In this document: in pieces, positions 20,583-33,058 of the stretch
How the letters are laid out: each line of letters starts with the position of its first letter
Numbering within the stretch: the stretch's first letter is position 1
Source: Pyrenochaeta sp. MPI-SDFR-AT-0127
Lineage: Eukaryota > Ascomycota > Dothideomycetes > Pleosporales > Cucurbitariaceae
Assembly: GCA_020747015.1 (NCBI GenBank)
Contig: JAGTJM010000046.1
Location: forward strand, 62,001 to 126,000
Reading direction: 5' to 3'
DNA length: 64,000 bases
Program-made: the position numbers and the translations under genes
The notes under the pieces: generated by a model
What the model was told of the DNA's origin: nothing
Database searches by the model: none
What the model saw: only the letters and a program-made list of their open reading frames with translations

Positions 20583-22981
20583 ATGAAGTTTCGTGATGGT
20601 AAGAGTCAAGATGAGTGAGACATCATTGGGGACTAACTTTGACCAGGAATGTGGCTGGTCAATGACCAATTCACTGTCCAGCACGCCGAAGAAGTATACA
20701 CTGTTACGCCCCGCGAGGGCAACAAGGGAGTCACGCTCCTCTGCCCAACCAAGAAGATATTCTCTCGGGGAGACACACTCAATCTCAGTACCCTCTCCGT
20801 TGATATTGAAGCTCAATTTGATGGCGTAATTTCCCTCGAAGTCACGCATTTCGCTGGTGCAAGACGACTAGGACCTGATTTCGATCTTTTCCCAGATGGC
20901 AAGCCTGATGTCAAAGGCGAGGTAGTGAAAAATAAAAATGCAACCACAGTCAAATCAGGTGCGCTGAGTGCGACTGTGAGTGGGACTGAGCATGCCTTTG
21001 ATATCAAGTTCCATGCGACCGACGGCTCGAGAACATTGACATCTCTGCTCAATCGCAGTATTGGCCTTGCGTACTCCCCGGCTTTGAGCACACCGAAGTT
21101 GGTGGAAGATTTAAGTGCGCATAAACATTATATCTTCACGCAAACTGAGCTGAGTGTTGGGGAGACGATACATGGCCTGGGTGAGCGATTTGGTGCGTGG
21201 AATAGGATTGGGCAGAATGTCGAGGTGTGGAATGAAGACGGCGGCACATCGAGCGAGCAAGCGTACAAGAATATCTCCTTCTGGTTGAGTTCGAAGGGTT
21301 ACGGCGTTTTTATTGATACGCCAGACAAGATTGACATGGAAATTGGTAGTGAGCGATGTTCAAGATTGCAGACTACCGTCGAAGGTCAGAGGTTGAAATG
21401 GTGTGTAATCCTCATTGCCCGTTTGAGCGCCACTGACGATCAAGGTACATAATCTACGGCCCAACTCCCAAGGAAGTTCTTACTAAATATTCCATTCTCA
21501 CCGGAAAAGCGAATCGCGTTCCAGCTTGGTCGTATGGTCTATGGCTCAGCACATCATTCACCACATCCTATGATGAGCAAACGGTCCGCCACTTTGTGGA
21601 GAAGATGTCTGATTCAAAGATCCCTGTGGAAGTCTTCCACTTTGACTGCTTTTGGCTCCGCGCTTTCCACTGGTGCGACTTCATTTGGGACCCTGAGTCC
21701 TTTTCAGACCCTGCTAGCCAAATTAAGCGCATGAAAGACGCCGGTCTCGTGAACAAAGTCAGCGTCTGGACGAATCCGTACATTGCACAAGCAAGTCCTG
21801 TGTTCAAACATGCAGCTGAGAAGGGCTACTTGCTGAAGAAACCTAATGGAGACGTTTGGCAATGGGACCTTTGGCAGACAGGTATGGGTGTAGTCGACTT
21901 TACTAATCCTGAAGCATGCGAGTGGTTTAGTGGCTGTATGAAGACACTTTTCGACATGGGCGTTGATTCAATCAAGACGGACTTCGGCGAACGCATACCA
22001 ACGAAAAATGTTCAATGGCACGATAGAAACGTGGATCCAAGCCGTATGCACAACTACTATGCATTCATTTACAACAAGTTGGTCTTTGAGGCCGTTCAAA
22101 AGCATTTTGGAAAGAATGAAGCAATTCTCTTTGCACGCACGGCTTGTGCGGGATCTCAGCGATTCCCACTGCAATGGGGAGGTGATTGCGAATCTACGCC
22201 TGCGGCACTTGCAGAATCAGTTCGAGGTGGGCTAAGCCTGGGTCTCGCATCATTCGCTTTCTGGACAAGTGACATTGGAGGTTTTGAGGGAAAGCCACCA
22301 CCGTGGATCTACAAGCGTTGGGTGGCATTCGGGCTGCTCAACTCGCACAGCCGCCTTCATGGGTCGAACTCATACCGCGTACCATGGCTTGTGGACGACT
22401 CATCTACCGAGCCGGAGAATTGTACTGATGTGTTGAGACACTGGGTCCAGCTGAAGCGCAGACTGATGCCATATTTATACGCTCAGGCAGAAGAAAGCAT
22501 AGCCAATGGCTGGCCGACCAGTGTGCGTGCAGTGGCACTTGAATTCCCCAACGATCCAACATCCTGGTATTTGGATCGCGAGTTCATGGTTGGGAGTCAG
22601 ATCCTGGCTGCCCCAGTCTTCGATGAAGACGGCAGCGCAGAGTACTACCTGCCACCCGGTCGTTGGTTCAACTTCTGGGATGGCAAAGAAGTACAAGGTA
22701 GTCAGTGGATAAGAGAGAAATATGGTTTCCTTCAATGTCCATTGTTCGTCAGGGAGGGCACGGTCCTAGTTCTTGGGCAGGCGGAAGGGGCGGGAGGCTT
22801 TGGATACGATTGGCTTAGTTCTGGAGGTGAGGTAAGGCTGTATGGCATCAAGGAGGGCGACAAAGCAGTCTTAGTGGATACGACTGGAGCCATCAAAGGC
22901 TCGTTGGAGACTAATGCAACTGGAGACCTCAAGGGTTTGGATAAGTTGAGCGGCGATTGGAAGGTCTCGAAGCTGGGATAG
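20583..22981 (+). CDS. GH31 alpha-xylosidase (YicI type)
   Basis: Exons 20583-20598, 20647-21400 and 21445-22981 give 768 residues, close to the YicI length. The tiny first exon encodes MKFRDG, matching the usual N-terminus of this subfamily (MKFxDGxWL). GH31 catalytic features are present: nucleophile Asp436 in SIKTDFGE, acid/base Asp504 in WGGDCEST, and the conserved FWTSDIGGFEG and NSHSRLHGSN segments. The IKTDFGE and GDCES forms are those of alpha-xylosidases rather than alpha-glucosidases. No signal peptide, so probably cytosolic. It removes alpha-linked xylose from xyloglucan-type oligosaccharides (by family). The MFS sugar transporter starts 500 bp downstream on the same strand, consistent with an uptake-and-cleavage pair. 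Confidence 0.93.
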
Positions 22982-23480
22982 GATAGCGGGCCGATGCCCA
23001 CCAAAGCATTGAACCCGATCACCGTGTGAAGCCAGTTGTCATATACCAAAATCGTAACAGAGCCGGAGGTTAAAAGTGCAAGTACAAAGATGAACGGGAC
23101 GGAGACCTTGACGAACACCCTTCATTGGCGGGAAATTGAGCTTTTGCTTGACAAGCATCAGCCCCGCTTCGCTACTGTACCCCAACGATCTTATCCTGGA
23201 CCCCGGAAATCTTCACAGTCAAGATCAGCAAGTCGAGTTCCTCGAACCACATTTGTTCTCCGTTGGTTCATGTACAGGCGGGCCATGGAAGCTAGGAGCG
23301 CGCTTCCGGCTGAATGCACGTCGCGGCAAGCTGGTGTAACCTGACAAGCATGGCACGATGTCTTGATTGCATGAGACCTAGAGAGATATATATCTTATTG
23401 ATCGCCTTGGACAAGCTCCTAAGTTTTCGCAAGACCCAATTCTGTGTCCTCATCATCTTCTCCGAAGATCAGTCGCAAAT
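22982..23480. promoter_or_regulatory. Promoter region of the sugar transporter
   Basis: Space between the alpha-xylosidase stop and the transporter start. A GAGATATATATC string near 23382 may act as the TATA region. No gene seen. Confidence 0.4.
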
Positions 23481-25333
23481 ATGGGACTTCTCTTCAATAT
23501 CAGCCTCGCGATCTTTGCTGCTACCGGCAGGTGAGCTTTTGTGTACAACATGCTTGTCAGACATACACTAACTTAGTTTGTTGCGAAAAGCTTCTTGTTT
23601 GGGTACGATGCGGGTGTCATGACAATAGTCATCCAATCGCCTCACTTCCTTCACTTTTTCAAAACCACGAAAACTTCGGCAACGATTGGCGCTATCAATT
23701 CGACCTTTTCTGGAGGAGCAGTTTTTGGTTCCTTGATGTAAGCCTCAAGATACCCCCTACTGAAATCGTGGAGCTCATGCAGCATAGGGGAGGCTTTACG
23801 ATGGACAGTCTCGGTCGCCGTAAAACCATTATGATTGGTGCTTTTATTAATCTTATTGGCGCAATTCTACAAGCTGCTGCTCAGCATCTCTCAATGGTGC
23901 TCGTGGGACGTATTATGGCTGGCTGGGCTGTGGGACTGATGTCCATGTCGGTTCCTATCTATCAGTCTGAATGCGCCCACCCCAAACAACGAGGTACTTA
24001 AACGTTGCAGACACATTCTCGCCGCACTGCTAATGTTCAAAGGTCTTATTGTCGGTTTCGCCCAACAAATGATTGGTGTGGGTTTCATCGTTTCCACCTG
24101 GGTTGGTTATGGTTCTTCAAAGGTTCCAGAAACAAGCTCTTTCTCCTGGCGTTTCCCACTTGCTTTCCAATGCATTCCTTGCTTGATTATCCTCTCTGGT
24201 AAGACAACCAATCTCTAGGCTTGATTGAAGATGTACTCTAACTTTGTGTCTCTGCCTTTAGGTATGATGTTCTTCCCAGAGTCACCGCGCTACCTGGTTG
24301 AGACCGACCGCGCGGACGAGGCGATGATAGTGCTCCGGAAGCTGCACTATGATGGCACCAACGATGATTGGATCCAAACAGAGTTCAACGAGATCAAGCT
24401 GACCATCGAGGCCGAGAAGGCCATAACTGCACCTGGATGGAGAGTTATGTTCACTGTGCCAGTGTGGAGAAAGAGACTGATGCAAGCAACGCTTGTGCAG
24501 GTTTTTACGCAAATGACTGGGTATGCTTACGGATTCCTTTCTTATTTCTCCTTGATTCATTTGAGGCTAATGTGTTCATGCAGTATCAATGTCATTGGCT
24601 ATTACTCTACCATTCTTTACGAAAACCTCGGAATCCTGGGCGATCGCAACCTCCTGGTAACTGGCATCTACAACATCGTTGGGCCGGTTTGCAACTTTAT
24701 CTTCATTATCTTTTTCCTCGATCGTGTTGGTCGTAAGAAGCCCTTGATCTTCGGCACTTTGGGAATATCACTTGCTCTTATTTGTGAGGCCGCCATCGGA
24801 TCTCAGGTCGAAAGCGCTACTGGATCACGCAGGGATAGCCTGTCAATTGCTGGCGTATTCTTCTTATTCCTAGTCTCTTGCATCTTCAGTGTCTCTTTTG
24901 GGCCGATCTCATGGGTATATGCATCGGAGATTATGCCGCTGAGTATCCGTGGTCGTGGGTCTGCGTTCGCTACAGGTATTGGTAATTGGCTTGTGGGTAC
25001 GGTGTGGTCACAGGTCTCCCCAATTGGTCTTGGGAAGATCACATATAAGTTCTACTTCATCTTTGTGGCATTCAACCTTCTTGTTACTCTGCCCACTATC
25101 TGGTTCACATTCAAGGTAAGTCACAATCAGATTTAAGGGGCGTTTGACAATGGCTGACACACGTATAGGAAACAAAACAGCTCACTCTAGAAGAGATCGA
25201 TCTACTATTTGGCGATCGTGCTCTCGGAACGCTACCGGATAATCTGGATGACAAGCAACAGCAGATTGAACTGGAGAGGATTGACGAGGCAAGGAAGCGC
25301 CTCGCTGGTGACAAGGTCACCGCAGTGCATTAA
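23481..25333 (+). CDS. MFS sugar transporter
   Basis: Seven exons (23481-23530, 23591-23737, 23788-23993, 24043-24198, 24262-24520, 24584-25115, 25169-25333) join in phase to 504 residues. Sugar-porter hallmarks in order: LFGYDAGVM in helix 1, DSLGRRKT after helix 2, PESPRYLVE at the middle loop, FTQMTG/INVIGYYS in helix 7, LDRVGRKKP, PLSIRGRGSAF and a cytoplasmic ETKQLTLEEID tail. It belongs to the fungal hexose/pentose/oligosaccharide proton symporter family at the plasma membrane. Its position behind the alpha-xylosidase suggests a xyloside, isoprimeverose-like or xylose substrate; this is inference. Intron phases and motif continuity leave little doubt about the exon chain. Confidence 0.92.
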
Positions 25334-25746
25334 ATGGATAACGACTGGGAATACATCATATAAGCACCTCAAATGGAGAATTAGCCGTCTCTGTAGACTA
25401 GAAAAGCATGGTGTATATGTATTCTTTCCACCTGGTACAGCGCAGTCGCAGGGGGCCGATCTTGATGAATTAACAAACGTTATAATTGTTTTGCACCACG
25501 CCTTTGACTTGTTTGACGAAGTTCCTCGAGAATCATACCTTAGAAAATCTCACTTAGATCTTTGATAACTTATATTGCCCTATGGATCGTCTGCAAAGGC
25601 GTAGCTTCCTTTCATCCATACATAGTCGAAACGCTAAAACACTGGTGTCTGGACACGTGACCATTTTCCCCTCCTCGGTGAACATCAATAAGTCTAATGC
25701 CCTTTCATCCATTATTGGCCATTTATCACTTGAAAATAGGAGCAAG
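25334..25746. other. Intergenic
   Basis: No supported gene; should contain the transporter 3' end and the promoter of the next gene. Confidence 0.45.
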
Positions 25747-26511
25747 ATGTCAGTAATGAGGCCCCATGACAGTTGCCAGCAGCTGGACCGCGAGGCAAAG
25801 GAAATAGACGTCTTCCAGGATGCTGGCCCCGCTTTTCATGATGCTGCATTGTACGCTTCCAACCTTCCAGATTGATGAGACGCTAATATTGATAGGCGGT
25901 CATGCAATGAAATTAATTCTCCTCTGCTCCGACTTCCTGCTGAGATACGACTTCAGATCTACGAGTATGTCATCGGATCCCGTGTTGTCCATGTTCGGAT
26001 GAACTGGTCCGGTGTATGCATTCCATCTGGGTTTTCCTACTCTTGCCTCGAAGAGACCTCATCACTGCTCGAATCCCACGAAAAGCGTATGCGCAAATTG
26101 GCGGTTCCATTCGGTCCTGATGTCACCGTGCTAAGCCGAGTCTGTCACCAAACGTACAAAGAAACAGTCGCATTACCGTTCAAATTGTACGTCTGGGCGT
26201 TTGAAACCGCATTTACGCTTGATCAATTTGTTTCTGTAAAGAGGCTGGTGAAATTGGAGCACAAAAGCGCTATCAGGACCGTTGCTGTACCCACTCCAGG
26301 ACCATATCGGTCGAGTGAACGAATTTTACTGGACCTGCAGACGGTGTTGCTTATTGGATCATTCAAATCAGATAGAACCGGACTTGAAGATGCACCACGG
26401 CTGGCCAAAGGACCCAGTCGAGCGATTCTCACATTGAAGAGGGAGCGTTCGAACAATACATGGGTCCGAAGCAGCAAGGATGCCAAGTTCGCGAGAGGAA
26501 CTTTCGATTAG
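25747..26511 (+). CDS. F-box-like (LPxEIR) hypothetical protein
   Basis: Exons 25747-25850 and 25896-26511 join to 239 residues. After the junction the protein reads SPLLRLPAEIRLQIYEYVIG, the F-box-like N-terminal motif of a large fungal family (LPxEIRxxIYxYxxG), followed by VTVLSRVCHQTYKETVALPF, the matching LLxxCRQIYxEAxxLPF motif. The remainder (from about residue 150) is variable. Such proteins are abundant in Dothideomycetes and have no settled function. The C-terminal end is Lys/Arg/Ser-rich. No signal peptide or membrane span. Confidence 0.8.
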
Positions 26512-27281
26512 CACCCAAACTGCGAAACAAAGCGTAATTTCTCGAAGAAATTAGCCACGAACTCTCTAATCAGATTACAGCGCATGAGGAGCGTGCCAGA
26601 TTTTTAGCATTTGTCATGTGCGAGCTAGTCAGATTCTCTTGAACATCCCGCTGGCCCAAGCACTTTCAATTGTATACATGGTATTCTTCACTTCGCTTCG
26701 CTCATTAGATTTGCTTGAGCAGAGGTCAGCAGTTGACTCACTACAGGAAGCTTTGTACGTTTTCTCATCAGTGGCGTACATATATACTGATTGGCAGTAG
26801 ATGATACGGAACGAATTGAAGTTATAGTATGCCGCTCACTGCGAAATATGCCTCAACTCCTTGATACACCTTTTTAGACTTTGCTTCAAAGTGTATACAC
26901 TCGAACCAGACGATCCGAAAGTGTCGACTTTAACATTCTCAAATACCTTGATATGGAATCCGCTATATAAAATGCATCTTGTGATCAAACTTGCCCATGG
27001 AGGCGCCCACAGATGGGGCACGAAGACCACTCCCTTGTTAATGGGCAGCGATTATTTTCAGTAATCATTGTAAAGCCGCTCAATATTAGAAACGTCAATG
27101 TACTTATAATCAATACATCATATTTCACTATTGTTGAAACGAAACCGATGTTAAGCCGAAATGGCAAAGTTCCACCTCAACCATCGATATCATCGTCAAA
27201 ATGTCAAAGCCCTCAATTCACGTTGCAACCAGATATTCATCGACCCACACCTTTCCATAAACTACCTCCACACATTTTTAA
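26512..27281. other. Intergenic, AT-rich in part
   Basis: No gene recognised; short frames only. Confidence 0.45.
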
Positions 27282-27734
27282 TCAAGTCTCAATTTCATCC
27301 TCCGTTCGAATGTTCAGTACATCTCCACGATCCTCAACATGCACTTTTTTCCCAACGTCAGCCGCCTCGTCGTCTCTAATCCCTGCAACGCCATCAATAT
27401 ACGTCCAATCTGGCGGCGTCTCGACCCCATACGGTCCTACATGCGACTCTTCATGCTGAGGAAGCGGGTCATATGAGGGCACTACGATAACGATCATCAG
27501 CCAGGTCTACAACCATTTATCAAAGGGAAAAAAGGGCTAACCACGAACAGATTCCTCTCCCTTAGTAGTCTGCACATCATCAACTTTCTGCGTGTGCCAG
27601 AGCGCCATGGCAGATGTGGTAGATTTTGCCCGCGGGAAGCATGAATGTGGTGGTGAACGGGCTGGGCTCTCTGCACGGCGGCGGCTGTTACTGGTGAGCC
27701 TACTCATGCAAAGAGTGGAGTTAATCTTCTTCAT
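27282..27734 (-). CDS. Small hypothetical protein
   Basis: Two frames join through a 60-base intron (27482-27541, donor GTTAGC, acceptor GTAG) to give about 130 residues. The first exon is basic and Ser/Arg-rich (SNSRRRAESPARSPPHSC), which could serve as a mitochondrial presequence, followed by ALWHTQKVDDVQ. The second exon is acidic with PSYDPLPQHEESHVGPYG, PPDWTYIDG and a Glu/Asp-rich end. I do not recognise the family. The composition contrast and phase-preserving intron favour a real gene, but an internal ATG (MALWHTQ) is an alternative start. Confidence 0.5.
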
Positions 27735-28389
27735 ATTCTTGGGGGTGCACTAAGATATTGAAAAATCGAAGTATGCGTAATGGAAAACTGGCATGCTAGG
27801 CGGCAATACGGGCTTTTGTACTCATGTCCACATCAACATCGTCTGTGAAGCGTGCGTGCGTAGGTCATGTGGAGAGAATCACGTATGGATTCGACTCCAA
27901 ATGGATTGAATATTCAGGTCAAGAGTGCGAGGATCTGGATGGACAGACTTTGCAACTGAATGTATTCTTTCACTCAGATTTGTCCATTTATTTCACAGCC
28001 ATAAGGAAATGGCTTCGTCACATTCCACGTTGTGGGGTTTGTTGTGTACAACTTAGCCCGCTTCACGATTAGAAATGTAGCATAGCAAAGAGTGTGCAAA
28101 GAATATGATTAGAGGTGGCAACTCATCCACCGTTATATACCGCGCACAGTATATACAAGTCACTGCCACCACCGACACCACTGCCATATACCGTGTGAAA
28201 AGGAAACAGGTAATTAGGACAAAGAAGTCGGACTATATCGCAAAACTCGTTCAATCAGAGTGCCACTCACTGCCATTGGTATCCCCAAACTCGCTTCGCA
28301 TAGGCCTGCGAAAGCATCAGCACAAGCGGCCTGGAACCAGATCCAACAAAGCCAGTAATCCACAAAAGTACAGAGGATCGGTTACGGAC
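27735..28389. other. Intergenic
   Basis: An 82-codon frame (27824-28072, plus strand) shows no recognisable feature. Otherwise empty; includes the 3' end of the YVC1-like gene. Confidence 0.45.
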
Positions 28390-30517
28390 TTACTCATCCC
28401 TCCCCGCGCCACCAGATTCACTGCTCTCGCCATTATCAGCCTGCAGGCCCAGATTTCCGGCGTCTAGCTTTGCCAATCCACTCTTGGCGAGCCCGCTCTC
28501 CCCCAAAGTATCACCGCCCCACCCTGGACTCGGACCTTTCTCGACCAGGGCCTTTAACAATTCCTTCAGTTCACCAACTTCTTTCCTCAATTGCCGGACT
28601 TCCAATACAGCGGTATCGAACTCAACATTTGGTTTCGAGGCCTGGACCTTCTTATCCCAGCCGTCGGCTTCGAAGTCGCACTCCTGCTGGACTTGCTCCC
28701 ATTCGTGTGTTACGTCCTCGTCGTCCTCGCCTCTCCGTCTGTTTGACCTGACAACCCAGGCTTCGCGCTGTTCAAGGAACGCAGTGATCACAAGTAGTGG
28801 AGAGTACAAAATAGCCATGATAAAGTCGTTGATCTTGTTGTATCGTGCATCGTCCATCCACCATTCGAAGGGAAGAATTAGGAAAGCCATCTCGATGAGG
28901 TTGAAAGGTGCGATGAAGACATTCTCGTCCGGCGCACGTACAAACTGCATGGTCTTTTGGCTGTACAGAGCCATGTACTCATCAATGGCGTTCTCAGTGA
29001 TATCTTCGTAAGCAGAGTTGTAGAGAGCAATGAGGATGTTGAGCAAGATGACCATGACAACGAATGTAAAGACATAGTAGAGGATGAGTCCGAAAGGTGG
29101 CTGTCGTATTGAGTTAGTATAAGGATTTTAGAGTGAAATACGACTGTGGCGACACAGGATGAGACTTACCGAAAACTTGTCAAAGCCATCAAACTCAGGG
29201 GACTGCATGACAGCATTCAGCATAGCCTTGATGACAAAGGCCATACTATCCGCCAACTCGTCATCCGCAAAATCGAGGCCAAGGAACGCCTGGAAGAAGC
29301 CAACCATGACCACGAGCAGCAGTGCAAAGAAGATCAAAGATTCGCGCATCATCACCTTAAGCACAACTAACATAGCGCCAAAGAAGCGGAATGTATCCAA
29401 ATACAGTAGCAGTCGAATCCAGAACATTGGCGCTGTAAAGGCTAGGAAGTCGTAGCTCAGAGTGTTGTAGCGGCTGCGCTGGTGGTCGTGCAGCGGGTGT
29501 CCAAGAGCGACCATCCTCATTACGAAGCTGACAGTGAGGAGCGCGTACAGCGTGCTGTTGAACATATTCCAGAAGCTAATGTAATACCGGCCGACTTTCC
29601 AGAACTTGTTCGCTTCATCGCAGATGAAGCCTAGCGTGAAGAGATAGAGCAAGCCTTCTACGACATCGAGATCACCCTTAGGATTGATAGTGTTGATTGC
29701 GCCGGTGAATAGGCCAAGGTAGATAAGACTGAAGGCAATTTGTACCCAATTTTGATAACGTGGGACGCGCATACGATCTGGATCCATGTGCGCCCAGTAG
29801 TTCGTATTTGTCTTGTTCTCGAAGGGCACGAAGCGACTCGGGTCGTCATCGTCTTGGACGATCCAGCCGCGCCAGAGGTAGTTGATGCACTTTTGGTATC
29901 CTGAACTTCCAATGACTGTCAACGCATGCAAATCGACGGCCTTCTCGATAGCGTTGGCGGGTACAGTGGGTTGCCCGTCAACAAGGGTGGAGTACCGCTT
30001 AAGCAGCACCTCCTCGAACAGGTAGTCTGTATCCTCTTCGGCTTCGATGAGACGCTTGGCCATCATTTCTGCGGCCACGGCGCGAACATTGTGCAGATCA
30101 GCATCCCAGAGCTCGGCGATGGCTTGCTTCTTGAACCACTTCTTCACTACCAACAAAGAGAAGACAACACAAGCATTGTGTTCAGGTGCGCCTGCGTTTC
30201 TCGCCGTGTCCAGCACCGCAAGGGTGATGATGCTGCTATGCGCCCTGGTGACCTGCTCTTCCTCCAGCTCGCACGGCACGACTTGTTCAATCTGGTGCTT
30301 GAGGCGTAGCGCTACTTTGGTGACTTCCTTGGGGTCGATGGGCGGGGGTGGAAGGCGCTCACGGCGTGTGGAGGTTGGAAGAACTGGGAGGAGTTAGATG
30401 TCGGTCTCAAAGAGTGAGCTGTGCAGATAAACGAGACATACTCGACCGCAGTTCATCTTGCAACCTATGCCGTCGGTCGTGGCCGTCGGAATTGAACAGC
30501 CGACTCCACTTTACCAT
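28390..30517 (-). CDS. YVC1: Vacuolar TRP-family cation channel (YVC1-like)
   Basis: Exons 30517-30442, 30383-29170 and 29100-28390 join to 666 residues, close to yeast Yvc1 (675). The N-terminal cytosolic part contains PPPPPIDPKEV, PCELEEEQVTRAHSSIITLA and KKWFKKQAIAELWDADLH. The centre holds six or more hydrophobic segments (from about residue 240), including WVQIAFSLIYLGLFTGA, LYALLTVSFVMRMV and the pore-adjacent LVVMVGFFQAFLGLDF with PPFGLILYYVFTFVVMVI after the second intron. The C-terminus is acidic with a coiled-coil-like stretch (VRQLRKEVGELKELLKALVE). The channel releases Ca2+ from the vacuole on osmotic or mechanical stimulus in yeast; the role here follows the family. Confidence 0.9.
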
Positions 30518-31051
30518 TGTCGCGGCGGGGCTGTCGAGCTTCAAAGGAGTCGTGGGAAAGGAGATAGCGAGTGCACAGCACACCAAGGTCAATTCAATGG
30601 CAGGAGGGTATATGTAGGCAGCTTGCTACCCTGGGAATGAGGGGATAGGGCCGAAAAGGAAGAGGCACAACCGGTTGGAGTTGCGCAAAAGTTGGACTGA
30701 GCCGGGTAGCTTGGCCCACCATACATCGTCATTGCGCCGTGCATCCCACACGCGAGCAGGCCCAAGCTCCTCTTCAGGTCGCGCCAATATCACACACACC
30801 GACTCTCGTCTTGCATGCCTCAGAAGGTCAATATTGAGGAAATCTGGTAATATTTGTGCTGTCAAAAGTAAGCTCTGTATTCCACTCGAACCAAGAGCCT
30901 CAGCGTTTATTGCCATCCGATCAAATGCTGTACACGTCCAAGTAGCGTCGAACACGCTCGAAAACCTCACATGAGCCCCGAACGCCGGATATCCACTTTT
31001 GATAGATGCCCCTCATAATCATGCTCATAATTCTTCATGCGCAAAAGTGGT
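30518..31051. other. Intergenic between YVC1-like gene and eIF2-alpha
   Basis: Promoter of the YVC1-like gene and 3' end of eIF2-alpha. No further gene seen. Confidence 0.5.
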
Positions 31052-32138
31052 CTAATCGGCCTCGGCAACACCACCCTCGTCGCTCGTACTATCATCGTCG
31101 TCACCGCTGACTTGTTGATTCTCGCGTTCACGTTTCTCCATGAGAGCGGCCAGCTCAGCATCGTCGTTCTCGGTAACGGCCCTGGGTGCCATCTTGACCT
31201 GGCAGTCGCCACCCGCCTTGGAGATGTTCTCCTTGATGTCGACGATGGCCTGTTCGAGGCACGCAATGCCAGCGTTCTTGTCCAGACATTGTGAGGTCAG
31301 AACTGCACCTGTTAGCATTGAAATGATAGTGAATGGTCAAAAGACATACCGTATAATGGTGGTGACACGAGCTTGACTTTGACCTGGTTCTCAGGGGTGT
31401 TCTTGGCCTCGGCGCATCGCAGGGCAGTCTTGACAGCGTCGATACCCTCATATCCAAAGCATGTGACTACACATATTAGTAAGTCTGCCCTCAAGTCACG
31501 CGTTGATCCCACCATACCTTCAATGTCGGACCGCACCTTGGTCGGCTGTGGTGTCAGCCTCTTGCCAATATAGCTCTGCAACTCCTCCTTGACAACATCG
31601 TTGGGAAATGTGACATCATTCCAGACCTCGGGATTCGTAATGCTGAGCTTGAAGGCGTCAATTGAGTGGCCGTACTTCTTGTTCAACGGCCAGCCAATGC
31701 TCTGGTAGATTTCCTCAATGGGGGTCTGAGTCTTCTCGGCGACGTGGCGCATAATGCTGTGTACCATCTTCGACTTGTTGTAACGCTCTTCGCACTTGAC
31801 GATATCTTCGGGAGACACTCGGCGCTTCGACAGATCAATGTAGCCCTTGTCCTTGTCTACACGCAGCACGACGACGACTTCGTTGCGGCCGACACGAATG
31901 AGCTTTTGGATGGAGCGAATACGTCTTCGAGACAGTTCGGAGAGAAGAATCATGCCATCAATGTTGTCTGGAAGGGTTAACATTGTGCTGGGAAAAAGGC
32001 ATGCTTCATCGTGAACCCACCATATTCCAGCAGTTTTACGTATGCGCCCATCTCTGCGATTTGCTTCACGTTCACCATAACGAAGCTCTCCACCTCCGGG
32101 TACTTCTCCTCATAGAACCGACAGTTTGTTAGAGACAT
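31052..32138 (-). CDS. SUI2: Translation initiation factor eIF2 subunit alpha
   Basis: Exons 32138-32021, 31967-31518, 31466-31350 and 31302-31052 join to 311 residues. The N-terminal S1 domain reads MSLTNCRFYEEKYPEVESFV, VNVKQIAEMGAYVKLLEY, then ILLSELSRRRIRS, which contains the regulatory phosphoserine (Ser52 counting Met, the classical Ser51) targeted by Gcn2-type kinases. The helical domain follows (KTQTPIEEIYQSIGWPL) and the C-terminal alpha-beta domain, ending in an acidic tail DDDDSTSDEGG. The protein carries Met-tRNAi to the ribosome within the eIF2 ternary complex in the cytosol. All introns are short and in phase; the gene is intact. Confidence 0.97.
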
Positions 32139-33058
32139 GTTGTGTGCTCTCCCTCTCTTCTCCTAGAATAGTTTGTGTAGTTCGACTCTTCGCGAGTGTG
32201 GGGTCACTTTTGACCGTGATTGTTCGAGTGTGCAGAATGCGGGGCAAAGCCGGAGGAGTTTCCAGGGGTTCGGACGTCCTCGTGGAGTAATTTGGTGGGT
32301 ATATTACGGGTGTCGAGGCGAGGTCGCGCAGAGGTGTCGAAGTTGTTGGCCGTCGCCGTGACTCAAAGATTTGCCCACTGTGTGAGATCGCCCAACGCCG
32401 CGGGGCGAAATTGACTAAATCGTTTCCGGTATAGCGCCATCCATCATCCCATCCTCAAAACACGAGCCATCTCACATAGTGCTGACATCACAAAGCTGCA
32501 AGATCCATGCCCATTGCTTGCTGGTTGTTCTTTCAATATCTATGTGCAGGTTTTATCCTTAGAAAGTATCCATCTGTGTCTCGATAACATGCATCAACCT
32601 TGTCTCCCAAAAAGTGGTAGGATGTATTGTTGGCAATGTTCGAACAATTTTAGAATAGAGCCACCTACCCAGAAGAAACTCCTTAATTGACATGAAGAAG
32701 GAGTTGAGTTGTTGCTACTGTGACTACGGAAACAAAATCTCAAACACCGCGACGTATTAGTATTCTTAAAGCTAAAGAGCAGGATAACCAGGAACTGAAT
32801 AGTAGGGAATAGCCGTTTGAATTTCTTTACGCAGAGAAAGCATCTCATGTTCACAATACTAAATTGGAATGTAAGAGACTGGGGATTTGCTATTTTCTTT
32901 CCGAGCAGAAGATAGGTACAAGTTCTTCTCATTCCAATCCCAAATCCTCAAATGGCACGTCGTCTATCTAGTAAGAGCTTCCGGGCGCCAGGTACAGATT
33001 CAAACCCTCCGTATGTGCACAATTCTTTCACGCACCCAATCACACTGTCCATATTGAC
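32139..33058. other. Intergenic, no gene seen
   Basis: About 0.9 kb containing the promoter of eIF2-alpha (right of 32138) and the 3' end of the next minus-strand gene. Minus-strand frame 32594-32932 has no recognisable feature. Confidence 0.5.
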
